From Sphingomonas sp. URHD0057 (GTDB taxonomy: Bacteria > Pseudomonadota > Alphaproteobacteria > Sphingomonadales > Sphingomonadaceae): a DNA stretch of 64,000 bases. The stretch is taken from positions 62,001-126,000 of the forward strand of contig NZ_JIAU01000008.1 in assembly GCF_000620665.1 (NCBI RefSeq), in the 5' to 3' direction. The translations under genes were made by a program, and so were the position numbers. The notes beneath the pieces are model-generated. The model saw nothing but the letters and a program-made list of their open reading frames with translations, was not told the DNA's origin and did no database searches. Position 1 is the first letter of the stretch, and the number at the start of each line of letters is the position of its first letter. Shown here one piece after another: positions 47,131-56,085 of the stretch.

Positions 47131-49419
47131 CTACACCCGCGCAGCTTCGCGCTGCTGGCGGGCCTGCGCGTCTCCGCCGGCAAGCACGGCCAGCATCACC
47201 AGATCCGAGGCGCTTGCCGTCATCGGTGCGATTTGCACCGGATATTCGAGGCCAAGCACATAGGGGCCGAGTACGCTCTCGCCGCTCACCGCGCGCAGCA
47301 GCTTGGTCGACAGGCTGGCCGACTGGAGCCCCGGCATCACCAGGATGTTGGCTGGGCCGGACAGGCGGCTGAACGGATAAAACCGCTGCTGCATTTCATA
47401 GTTGAGCGCCACGTCGGGCGCCATTTCGCCCTCATACTCGAAGTCGGTGTGGAAGCCGTCGAGCAAGGTGACCGCACCGCGCAGCTCTTCGATATGCATC
47501 CCGGGCGGGTTGCCGAAGGTCGTGTAGCTGATGAAGGCGACGCGCGGCTCCAGCCCCATGCGCCGCGCGAACGCCGATGAGCGCAAGGCGATCGCCGCAT
47601 ATTGCTCGCACGTCGGCCGCTCGGTGACGGCGGTGTCGGCGATCAGCACGGTGTGGCTGCGACTGACGATGACATTGATCCCGAACGGGGTCGCTTCCGG
47701 CTCGTCATCGATCACGGTGCGCACCTGCTTCAGCGATTGGCTGAACGGGCGAGTGGTGCCGGTGATCATCGCATCCGCCTCGCCTAGCGCGAGCATCGCG
47801 GCGGCGAAGAAGTTGCGGTCTTGGTTGACCATGCGCTCGATCTCGCGGCGCAGCAGCCCGTGGCGCTGATGCTTCTCGTAAATGTAGTCGACCGCGCGTC
47901 CGACCAGCGGCGAGTTGCGGCTGTTCAGCACCTCGTAGGATTGCGGGTCTTCGACCCCTAACTCCTTCAGAAGATTGTACACCTCGTCGCGGCCGACCAG
48001 CACCGGCGTTCCGTAGCCGCCCTCCTTGAAGGCGATTGCGGCGCGCAGCACGTTGGGCTCCTCTCCCTCCGCGAACAGGACGCGCTTGGGGTTCGTGCGC
48101 GCAGATTCATAGGCCAGGCTCATCACCCCGACCGTCGGGTTGAGCCGAGCGCGCAATTCCTGCCGATAGGCCTCCATGTCGTCGATCGGCTTTTGCGCGA
48201 CTCCCGTCCGGATCGCGGCCTCGGCCACCGCTGAGGCGACGACCTCCATCAGCCGCGGATCGAACGGCGCCGGAATGATGTAGTCGCGCCCGAAGCTTTG
48301 CGACCGCCCGCCGTAGGCCGCCGCGACTTCCTCGGGTACCGGCTCGCGGGCGAGCTCGGCCAGTGCTTCGGCCGCGGCAATTTTCATCTCTTCATTGATC
48401 GCGGTCGCCCGCACGTCGAGCGCGCCGCGGAAAATGAAGGGGAAGCCGAGGACATTATTGACCTGGTTGGGATAGTCCGAGCGCCCGGTCGCGATGATCG
48501 CATCGGGCCGCGCTTCACGCGCGATCGGCGGCGAAATCTCGGGGTCGGGGTTGGCCATGGCGAAGATGATCGGTTCGTCGGCCATCGATTTCACCATCTC
48601 GGGCGACAGGACGTTGGCCGCGGACAGGCCGAGGAAGACGTCGGCCCCGACACAGGCGTCGGCCAGAGTCCGCGCCTCCGTCTCAACCGCATGCGCCGAC
48701 TTCCACTGGTCGAGGTCAGTGCGATCCTTGTGGATCACGCCCTTGCGGTCGCACATTATGACGTTGTCGCCGCGCACCCCCATCGCCTTGGCGAGCTCGG
48801 TGCACGCGATCGCCGCGGCTCCGGCCCCGTTCACGACGACCTTGACGTCGGCCAGCGCGCGATTGGTCAGCAGGCATGCGTTGATCAGTCCCGCGGCGGT
48901 AATGATCGCGGTCCCGTGCTGGTCGTCATGGAAGACCGGGATCTTCATCCGCTCGCGCAGCGTCTGTTCGATCACGAAGCAGTCGGGGGCGGCGATGTCT
49001 TCGAGGTTGATCCCGCCGAAGCTCGGCTCGAGCAGCTCGACCGCGTCGATGAATCTTTGCGCATCCTCGGTCGCGACTTCGATGTCGATCGCGTCGACGT
49101 CGGCAAAGCGCTTGAACAGCACCGCCTTGCCTTCCATCACCGGCTTGGAAGCCAATGCGCCAAGGTTGCCGAGGCCGAGGATCGCGGTGCCGTTGGAGAT
49201 CACCGCGACGAGGTTGCCCTTGGCGGTGTAGTCATAGGCGCGCGTCGGCGTCTCCGCGATTGCCAGAACCGGAACGGCAACGCCGGGCGAATAAGCAAGC
49301 GCCAGGTCGCGCTGCGTCGCCATCGGCTTCGAGGCGATGATCTCGATCTTTCCCGGCCGGCCCTTCGAATGATATTCGAGCGCTTCGGCCTCGGTGTATT
49401 TGACGTTGCTTTCGGACAT
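47131..49419 (-). CDS. maeB: NADP-dependent malic enzyme with phosphotransacetylase-like domain (MaeB)
   Basis: 762 residues. The N-terminal malic domain has ALAYSPGVAVPV, GGINLEDIAAPDCF, VFHDDQHGTAII, the cofactor motif VNGAGAAAIACTEL and ANPDPEISP. From about residue 430 (NPKRVLFAEGEEPNVLRAA) the chain is homologous to phosphotransacetylase (SQSLKQVRTV, PGLQSASLSTKLL), which regulates rather than acetylates in this family. It converts malate to pyruvate with NADPH formation in the cytoplasm, linking the TCA cycle to anabolism. Divergent from mutS. Confidence 0.94.
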   Translation of the reverse strand: MSESNVKYTEAEALEYHSKGRPGKIEIIASKPMATQRDLALAYSPGVAVPVLAIAETPTRAYDYTAKGNLVAVISNGTAILGLGNLGALASKPVMEGKAVLFKRFADVDAIDIEVATEDAQRFIDAVELLEPSFGGINLEDIAAPDCFVIEQTLRERMKIPVFHDDQHGTAIITAAGLINACLLTNRALADVKVVVNGAGAAAIACTELAKAMGVRGDNVIMCDRKGVIHKDRTDLDQWKSAHAVETEARTLADACVGADVFLGLSAANVLSPEMVKSMADEPIIFAMANPDPEISPPIAREARPDAIIATGRSDYPNQVNNVLGFPFIFRGALDVRATAINEEMKIAAAEALAELAREPVPEEVAAAYGGRSQSFGRDYIIPAPFDPRLMEVVASAVAEAAIRTGVAQKPIDDMEAYRQELRARLNPTVGVMSLAYESARTNPKRVLFAEGEEPNVLRAAIAFKEGGYGTPVLVGRDEVYNLLKELGVEDPQSYEVLNSRNSPLVGRAVDYIYEKHQRHGLLRREIERMVNQDRNFFAAAMLALGEADAMITGTTRPFSQSLKQVRTVIDDEPEATPFGINVIVSRSHTVLIADTAVTERPTCEQYAAIALRSSAFARRMGLEPRVAFISYTTFGNPPGMHIEELRGAVTLLDGFHTDFEYEGEMAPDVALNYEMQQRFYPFSRLSGPANILVMPGLQSASLSTKLLRAVSGESVLGPYVLGLEYPVQIAPMTASASDLVMLAVLAGGDAQARQQREAARV

Positions 49420-49508
49420 GGCGCGGGCCTTAGCGGATAGCGCCGCAAAGTGTCACGCGCGCGACAATCGATGCTCGCGCGCTTGGCCTTCGCCCGCTAC
49501 CAAAGGCC

Positions 49509-52115
49509 ATGGCTCGCGCCGATGCTCCAACCCCGATGATGATTCAGTATCGCCGCCTCAAGGAGGAAGCCGGCGACGCTTTGCTGTTCTATCGGATGGG
49601 AGACTTTTTCGAACTGTTCTTCGACGACGCGAAGGTCGCCGCAGCCTGCCTCGACATCGCGCTGACCAAGCGCGGCGCGGACGCCGGCGAGCCGATCCCG
49701 ATGTGCGGCGTCCCTGCCCATTCGGCCGAATCCTACCTCGCGCGCCTGATCAAGGGCGGGCATCGTGTCGCCATTGCCGAGCAAACCGAGAGCCCAGCCG
49801 AAGCGCGCAAGGCCCGCGGCTCTAAGGCGCTCGTAGAGCGCGCCATCATCCGTCTCGTCACGCCAGGCACGCTGACCGAGGAGACCCTGCTCGACTCGGG
49901 ATCCGCCAACTGGCTGGCGGCGGTCGGCCGCGCCGGCGACGACTGGGCGATCGCCGCCGCCGACATTTCTACGGGCAGATTTGAACTCGTCAGCTGCGGG
50001 CCCGGCGAGCTTGCCGCTGAGCTCGCACGGCTGGCGGCGGCCGAAGTGATCGCGGACTCTGCAGTTCCGGGAATCGAAACAATTCCCGGCAAAGGCGGGT
50101 TTGACAGCGTCGTCGGCGAGCGGTCGCTCAAGAGCCGGTTCGGTCTCGCGACCCTCGACGGCCTTGGATCGCCCTCGCGGGCCGAGCTCGCCGCCGCGGG
50201 CGGCCTTCTCACCTATCTCGACGCGACTCAAAAGGGCGCGGGCATTCTGCTCGAGGCGCCGCGTCGAATCTCGCGCGCCAGCCACATGGCGATCGACGCT
50301 GCCAGCCGCGACAGCCTCGAACTCGTGCGCTCGGTCTCCGGAAGTGCCGCCGGAAGCCTGCTCGGAGAGATCGACCGCTGTCAAACGGCGGGCGGGAGAC
50401 GCCTTCTCAGCGAGGACATTGCCGCACCGCTCACGGACAAGCCGGCGATCGATGCCCGCCTCGCACTGGTCGCCTGGCTGCATGAGGACGCGCTTCGCCG
50501 CGAGCGGGTCCGGGTCGCACTCAAAGGATTGCCGGACTTTGCCCGCGCCCTGGCGCGCTTGGCCGCCGGTCGCGGAAGTCCGCGCGACCTCGCCTTGCTC
50601 CGTGACGGGCTCGGCGGGGCCGCCGCGCTTCGTGCCGAGCTCGACTCACAGCCCGACCGGCCGCGGCTGCTCGACGAGTTGCTACCCCGCCTGGGCGGTC
50701 ATGCGGCGGTAGTTGATCGGCTGCGCTCTGCCCTCGTCGATTCCCCGCCGATCGATTCGTCGAAAGGGGGCTATATCGCGCCCGGCTATGACGCCGTGCT
50801 CGATGCCCTGCGCGATGCTGCGTCGAACGGCCGGCGGGCAATCGCCGCCCTGGAAACCAGATACCGCGAGGCGACGGGGATCCCCTCGCTCAAGATCCGG
50901 CACAATGCGGTCCTTGGCTATCATGTCGAAGCCTCGGCTCGGCACGCCGACCGGCTGATGGCGCCCGACAGCGGTTTCACGCATCGTCAGACGCTCGCTG
51001 GCGTCGTCCGCTTCAATTCGCCCGAGCTCCACGAAGAAGCTTCGCGGGTGATCGAGGCCGGCGCTCATGCGCTCGCCGCCGAGTCGGCCCACGCCGAGGA
51101 GCTGACGGTCCTTGCGCTCGCCTCGGCTCCGTCGATCACGGCGACCGCCGATGCCCTCGCCCGGATCGACGTCGCCGCAAGCCACGCAACGCGTGCGGCA
51201 GACGGCGGATGGGTGCTGCCCCAACTCACCGACGAGCCATGTCTCGAGATCGAGAGCGGCCGCCATCCGGTCGTCGAAAGCGCGCTCCGCGACGGCGGCG
51301 ACCGCTTTGTCGCCAACAGTCTCGCGATGGGTTCCGCGGATCGCCTGTGGCTGATCACCGGGCCGAACATGGGCGGCAAGTCGACCTTCCTGCGCCAGAC
51401 CGCGCTGATCGCCGTGCTTGCCCAGTCGGGCAGCTTCGTTCCGGCCAGCCGCGCGAAGATCGGCGTCGTCGACCGTCTCTTCAGCCGCGTCGGCGCCTCC
51501 GACAATCTCGCGCGCGGCCGCTCGACCTTCATGGTCGAGATGGTCGAGACCGCCGCGATCCTCGCCCAGGCGACGCCGCAAAGCCTCGTCATTCTCGACG
51601 AGATCGGCCGTGGCACGTCGACCTACGATGGACTCGCGATCGCCTGGGCGGTGGTCGAGGCGATGCACGACGACGTCAAGTGCCGCACATTGTTCGCGAC
51701 CCATTATCACGAGCTAACTCGGCTAGCCGGACGGCTCGACTGCCTGTCGCTCCATCATGTTCGCGCGCGCGAATGGAAAGGCGACCTGGTCCTGCTGCAC
51801 GAAGTCGCCGACGGCGCCGCCGACCGCAGCTATGGCATCGCGGTCGCCAAGCTCGCGGGGCTGCCGCCGGCAGTGGTGTCGCGCGCTCGCTCGGTACTGA
51901 CCAAGCTCGAGGCAGGCCGCGACGCGACCGGCGGGATCGCCGCCGGCCTCGACGATCTACCCCTGTTCGCGGCGGCCGCTCCTGCCGAGCAGCAGCCTGA
52001 TCCGGTAGCTGCCGCGCTTGCCGACCTAAATCCCGACGCACTCAGCCCGCGCGAGGCGCTCGAGCAGCTCTACGAGCTCAAACGGCTGGCTCAATCGTCG
52101 CCGGGCGTGTCGTAA
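49509..52115 (+). CDS. mutS: DNA mismatch repair protein MutS
   Basis: 868 residues. The mismatch-reading [15 protein letters not shown] (Phe-x-Glu) is at the N-terminus; Walker A is [14 protein letters not shown], Walker [16 protein letters not shown] and the following [12 protein letters not shown] is standard. The C-terminus has the helix-turn-helix dimerisation part ending [16 protein letters not shown]. MutS finds mispairs and starts methyl-independent mismatch repair with MutL. Its last 25 bases are antisense to the end of the AspH-type gene. Confidence 0.96.
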   Translation: MARADAPTPMMIQYRRLKEEAGDALLFYRMGDFFELFFDDAKVAAACLDIALTKRGADAGEPIPMCGVPAHSAESYLARLIKGGHRVAIAEQTESPAEARKARGSKALVERAIIRLVTPGTLTEETLLDSGSANWLAAVGRAGDDWAIAAADISTGRFELVSCGPGELAAELARLAAAEVIADSAVPGIETIPGKGGFDSVVGERSLKSRFGLATLDGLGSPSRAELAAAGGLLTYLDATQKGAGILLEAPRRISRASHMAIDAASRDSLELVRSVSGSAAGSLLGEIDRCQTAGGRRLLSEDIAAPLTDKPAIDARLALVAWLHEDALRRERVRVALKGLPDFARALARLAAGRGSPRDLALLRDGLGGAAALRAELDSQPDRPRLLDELLPRLGGHAAVVDRLRSALVDSPPIDSSKGGYIAPGYDAVLDALRDAASNGRRAIAALETRYREATGIPSLKIRHNAVLGYHVEASARHADRLMAPDSGFTHRQTLAGVVRFNSPELHEEASRVIEAGAHALAAESAHAEELTVLALASAPSITATADALARIDVAASHATRAADGGWVLPQLTDEPCLEIESGRHPVVESALRDGGDRFVANSLAMGSADRLWLITGPNMGGKSTFLRQTALIAVLAQSGSFVPASRAKIGVVDRLFSRVGASDNLARGRSTFMVEMVETAAILAQATPQSLVILDEIGRGTSTYDGLAIAWAVVEAMHDDVKCRTLFATHYHELTRLAGRLDCLSLHHVRAREWKGDLVLLHEVADGAADRSYGIAVAKLAGLPPAVVSRARSVLTKLEAGRDATGGIAAGLDDLPLFAAAAPAEQQPDPVAAALADLNPDALSPREALEQLYELKRLAQSSPGVS

Positions 52116-53254
52116 CCGGTCACCGCCTCGTACATCGCGGTCAGGGCGGCGCGCTCCGCCTCGTCGAGCTCGGGCCGCCATATTTCGAACAGCAACACGG
52201 CGCGCGCCGACGGACCATTATTCCACGCCTCATGCTCGAAGCTGTCGTCGAAGATCATCGCCTTGCCCTCGACGACTTCGCGGGTTTCGGCACCGACGCG
52301 AAGGCTGCAGTCGCCGGGGACAACCAGCGGGACATGGCAGATCAGCCGCGTGTTGAGCATGCCGGTGTGCGGGGGGATATGCGTCCCCGACTTGAGGATG
52401 GAGATCATCGCCATCGGCGAGCGGCCAGCGATCCGCGGAACCGGCGGAAGCTCGAGCAGGCGCATGATCAGCGGCACGCGGGCGGCGTTCTCCTCGACCC
52501 GTTCACCCTCCTTCCACAAATGGAATGCGCTCCAACTCGCATCGTTGAGCAGGCTGTGTCCCCGCGACGCGCGTTCGCTATGCTCCCGCACATAGGGTTC
52601 GAGCCCACGTTCATCGGCAAGCACGGCTTCAACCTCGGCGCGCATGTCCGGCACCGCAGCCTCCAGCTCAGCGACCCAAGGAAATGCGGCGCCATCGTAC
52701 CAGGCGCGCTGCGGCAGCCCCGGAAAGTAGAAGCTGGTTGGCTGCTGCAAGTAGACCGGCTGCTCGCCGGAGGCGATGCCGAGCGCTTCGGCGAACCGGG
52801 GCGGAACTGCGTCGAACCCACGCTCGGTGAGCGTTCGTTGCAGCTTCGCCTGAAAGCGTTGCTCCGCTTCAGCGACGACCTTTTCCGCCCGGGCAACTCG
52901 TTCGGCAAGATCGCCTGGAGAGCCCTGGATCGCGGCGGCCGCGCGCAATCCCATGCGATAGAAGGACACCGCGGCCCGATCGTCTCTGCCGCGCGCGTAA
53001 ATGTCGCCTTTCATCAGGAGCGCGAATGTGTTGACCTTATCTATCCTCAGGACCTGGTCGAGCGCCGCCAGCGCCGCCGTGCGATCGTCGAGCCCGTCGC
53101 AGGCCTGGGCCAGGAACAGCCAGGCCTGTGCCGAGCCGGTGCCCGATCGGGTCACGGCATCGAACGCGTCGCGGGCGGTCGTGAAATCGCCGTTCTGCAG
53201 CGCGGAGATGCCGCGTCCCGCTTCGGCTTCGAGGCCCGTTCTCTGCATCTGCAT
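52091..53254 (-). CDS. TPR-linked aspartyl/asparaginyl beta-hydroxylase-type oxygenase
   Basis: 387 residues from ATG 53254; the open frame runs 15 codons further upstream. The N-terminal 120 residues look like TPR repeats ([34 protein letters not shown]). The C-terminal domain is aspartyl beta-hydroxylase-like: first His in [20 protein letters not shown], second in [12 protein letters not shown], with the His-only (no Asp) metal site of this family and the 2OG-binding Arg in [15 protein letters not shown]. It should hydroxylate Asp or Asn residues in a protein target; target unknown. Lies between mutS and glnD on the other strand. Confidence 0.85.
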   Translation of the reverse strand: MQMQRTGLEAEAGRGISALQNGDFTTARDAFDAVTRSGTGSAQAWLFLAQACDGLDDRTAALAALDQVLRIDKVNTFALLMKGDIYARGRDDRAAVSFYRMGLRAAAAIQGSPGDLAERVARAEKVVAEAEQRFQAKLQRTLTERGFDAVPPRFAEALGIASGEQPVYLQQPTSFYFPGLPQRAWYDGAAFPWVAELEAAVPDMRAEVEAVLADERGLEPYVREHSERASRGHSLLNDASWSAFHLWKEGERVEENAARVPLIMRLLELPPVPRIAGRSPMAMISILKSGTHIPPHTGMLNTRLICHVPLVVPGDCSLRVGAETREVVEGKAMIFDDSFEHEAWNNGPSARAVLLFEIWRPELDEAERAALTAMYEAVTGYDTPGDD

Positions 53255-53343
53255 GGTGGCGGTATAACGACAGTCAATTGGGCCGCCAACGCGGGCCAAC
53301 TATGCGCTTGGGGAGCGCGGCCCTCCCATGCCATTAGGATCTT

Positions 53344-56079
53344 ATGCCGAGCGGCCGCCCCGGATCTCTCAACGACCAGCGTGCGATCATCGACCGCCGG
53401 CTGATCGCGGACCGCATCCAGCAGCTTCGCGCGGGCAGGAACCACAATCGCGAGGCGACCGAGATCCTTCGCTCGGCCCTTGCCGAGGGACGCAAGGAAA
53501 TCGCCCGACGGCTCGCCGCGCAGCCGGGCGAGGGCCGTGCCGCAGCACAAGCGACCGCCTTCCTGCACGACCAGATGGTTCGCCTCGTGTTCGATTTCGT
53601 CGGTGAGGTGCTCGAAGGGCCCGTCACCGGAATCGCCTTGGTGGGGCTTGGCGGCACCGGGCGCGGCGAGATGGCCCCGGGGAGCGACCTCGACCTGATG
53701 GTTCTCACCGCCAAGGCGCCCGGGCCCAGCGAGGAGCAAGCCGCCGAAGCCATCCTTCACCTGCTGTGGGACCTCAAGATCAAGGTCGGTCATTCGATTC
53801 GTTCGACCAACCAACTGATCGCGCTCGCGAAGAAGGACATGACCGTGCGGACCGCCTTGCTCGAAGCGCGCTGGCTGTGGGGCGACAGCGCGCTGTTCGA
53901 TCTCGCGATGCGACGCTTCCGCAAGGAGGTCGTGGCCGGGACCGCCGCCGAATTCGTCGGCGCCAAGCTCACCGAGCGGGACCAGCGGCATCTTCGGATG
54001 GGCGACAGCCGCTACGTCGTCGAACCCAACGTGAAGGACGGCAAGGGCGGTTTGCGCGACCTCCATACGCTCTATTGGATCGGCAAATATGTTCACGGCG
54101 TGGAGCGCCCGTCGGACCTGGTAGGAGCCGGTTTGCTGACCGCCGCCGAGTTCAGGCGCTTCGACCGCGCCGAGCGCTTCTTCTGGTCAGTCCGTTGCCA
54201 CCTGCACTTGCTCGCCGGGCGCGCCGAGGAACGGCTGAGCTTCGAATATCAGCCGCGCATCGCACAGATCATGAATTACGCCGACCGCCCGGGAAAATCC
54301 GCCGTCGAGCGCTTTATGCAATTCTATTTCCTGAACGCGAAGGCCGTCGGCGACCTCACCGGCGTGTTCCTCGCGCAGCTCGACGAGCAACTCGGCAACA
54401 AGGGCTTCCGCTTCGCGCTGCCTACGCTTCGCCGCCGGCCCAAACGGCTCGGTGGCTTCGTGCTCGACCGCGGGCGCATCTCGATCCCGTCCGACGACTT
54501 CCTTCAGTCCGATCCGATCCGCCTGCTCGAAATCTTCGCCCTTGCCGCCGCCGAGCAGCTCGAGATTCATCCCACCGCGATGCGTGCTGCAGCGCGCGAT
54601 TGCGGACTGATCGGCAGGAACATCCGCGACGACGTTCGAGCCAATTCATTGTTCATGGAGGTGCTGACTAATGTGCACCATCCCGACCACGTCCTTCGCT
54701 GGATGAATGAAGCGGGGGTGTTCGGGCGGTTCGTTCCCGACTTCGGGCGGGTCGTCGCGCAGATGCAGTTCGACATGTATCACCACTACACTGTCGACGA
54801 GCATTCGATCAGGGCGATCGGCTTGCTCGCGGCGATCGAGCGCGGTGAGCTGAAACAGGATCACCCGCTCTCGACCGCGATCATCAAGCAGATCGCCTCC
54901 CGCCGCGTGCTTTATGTCGCGGTGCTGCTTCACGACATCGCCAAGGGCCGCGGCGGCGACCACAGTGTCATCGGCGCCGAGATCGCGCTCAGGCTCGCCC
55001 CGCGGTTCGGCCTCGACCCCGCCGAAACCGAAACCGTGTCGTGGCTGGTCCGCTACCATCTCCTGCTGTCATCGACGGCGTTCAAGCGCGACCTCGCCGA
55101 CCCCAAGACGATCGAGGACTTCGTTCGCCAGGTGCAAAGCCCGGAGCGATTGCGGTTGCTGCTGATCCTGACCGTCGTCGACATCCGCGCGGTCGGACCG
55201 GGCGTGTGGAACGACTGGAAGCGGATGCTTCTGACTACCCTGTTCGAGGCCGCCGAGGAACGGCTGCGGCTGGGCCATAAGCAGCATGGCCGCGCCGAGC
55301 TGGTCGAGGCGCGCCAGAAGGAGCTCGCGGCCGAGCTTGGCTGGAAGGCCACCGCCATTCGTGCGCACACCCGCCGTCTGCCCGACAGCTACTGGCTCGC
55401 CGAGCCCCTGCCATGGCAGGTCGCCAACGCCCGGCAAGTTGCGCTCGCCGAGGCGCGGATCGGCGAGCGGCGGCCGAGCGTGTCGGTTGAGAACGACGCG
55501 CAAAGCGGCGCCACGCGCGTCAGCGTCTTTACCCCGGACCGCGAAGGCCTGTTCTACCGCGTTTGCGCGGGCCTCGCCGAAGCCGGCGCCAATATCATCG
55601 ACGCCCGAGTCCATACCACCCGCGATGGCCAGGCGCTCGACAACCTTCTGGTGCTTGACGGCCGGGGCAGCGCTTATCTCGACCGGCGCTTGCGCAACCG
55701 GCTGGCCAAAGCGGTCGAAGCGGCGCTGCTGAAGACCGATGCGCCTCCCCTTCCCTCATCCGCCGCAAGCGCGCCCAGGACCAGCGCTTTCGAGGTCGCA
55801 CCCTCGGTTGCGATCGCCGACCGGGCGTCGACCCGAACCACCGTCGTCGAAGTGAATGCGCGCGACCGGCCGGCCTTGCTGGCCAGCCTGGCGGCGGCAA
55901 TTCATTCGCAAGGGCACCAGCTGCACTCGGCTCATATCGCCACCTACGGCGAGCGCGCGGTCGACGTTTTCTATCTGACCCGCGCCGACGGGCGAAAGCT
56001 CACCGACGCGGACGCCGAAGCTTTACGATCGGTCCTGTTGCGCGCCGCGACCGAGCCGGAGCGCGCTCAAGCGGCCTGA
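53344..56079 (+). CDS. glnD: Bifunctional uridylyltransferase/uridylyl-removing enzyme GlnD
   Basis: 911 residues. The nucleotidyltransferase motif GTGRGEMAPGSDLDLMVL (two catalytic Asp), the GlnD linker LRDLHTLYWIGKYV, an HD domain with LLHDIAKGRGGDHS and VSWLVRYHLLLS, and two C-terminal ACT domains (VFTPDREGLFYRVCAGLAEA and VNARDRPALLASLAAAIHSQ) are all present. It uridylylates and deuridylylates PII according to glutamine level, controlling nitrogen assimilation. Ends six bases before the convergent TonB receptor gene. Confidence 0.95.
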   Translation: MPSGRPGSLNDQRAIIDRRLIADRIQQLRAGRNHNREATEILRSALAEGRKEIARRLAAQPGEGRAAAQATAFLHDQMVRLVFDFVGEVLEGPVTGIALVGLGGTGRGEMAPGSDLDLMVLTAKAPGPSEEQAAEAILHLLWDLKIKVGHSIRSTNQLIALAKKDMTVRTALLEARWLWGDSALFDLAMRRFRKEVVAGTAAEFVGAKLTERDQRHLRMGDSRYVVEPNVKDGKGGLRDLHTLYWIGKYVHGVERPSDLVGAGLLTAAEFRRFDRAERFFWSVRCHLHLLAGRAEERLSFEYQPRIAQIMNYADRPGKSAVERFMQFYFLNAKAVGDLTGVFLAQLDEQLGNKGFRFALPTLRRRPKRLGGFVLDRGRISIPSDDFLQSDPIRLLEIFALAAAEQLEIHPTAMRAAARDCGLIGRNIRDDVRANSLFMEVLTNVHHPDHVLRWMNEAGVFGRFVPDFGRVVAQMQFDMYHHYTVDEHSIRAIGLLAAIERGELKQDHPLSTAIIKQIASRRVLYVAVLLHDIAKGRGGDHSVIGAEIALRLAPRFGLDPAETETVSWLVRYHLLLSSTAFKRDLADPKTIEDFVRQVQSPERLRLLLILTVVDIRAVGPGVWNDWKRMLLTTLFEAAEERLRLGHKQHGRAELVEARQKELAAELGWKATAIRAHTRRLPDSYWLAEPLPWQVANARQVALAEARIGERRPSVSVENDAQSGATRVSVFTPDREGLFYRVCAGLAEAGANIIDARVHTTRDGQALDNLLVLDGRGSAYLDRRLRNRLAKAVEAALLKTDAPPLPSSAASAPRTSAFEVAPSVAIADRASTRTTVVEVNARDRPALLASLAAAIHSQGHQLHSAHIATYGERAVDVFYLTRADGRKLTDADAEALRSVLLRAATEPERAQAA

Positions 56080-56085
56080 CGCGCC

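Noticed and set aside
48298-49440. 380-residue open frame antisense to maeB
   Set aside because: No motif and full overlap with the malic enzyme.
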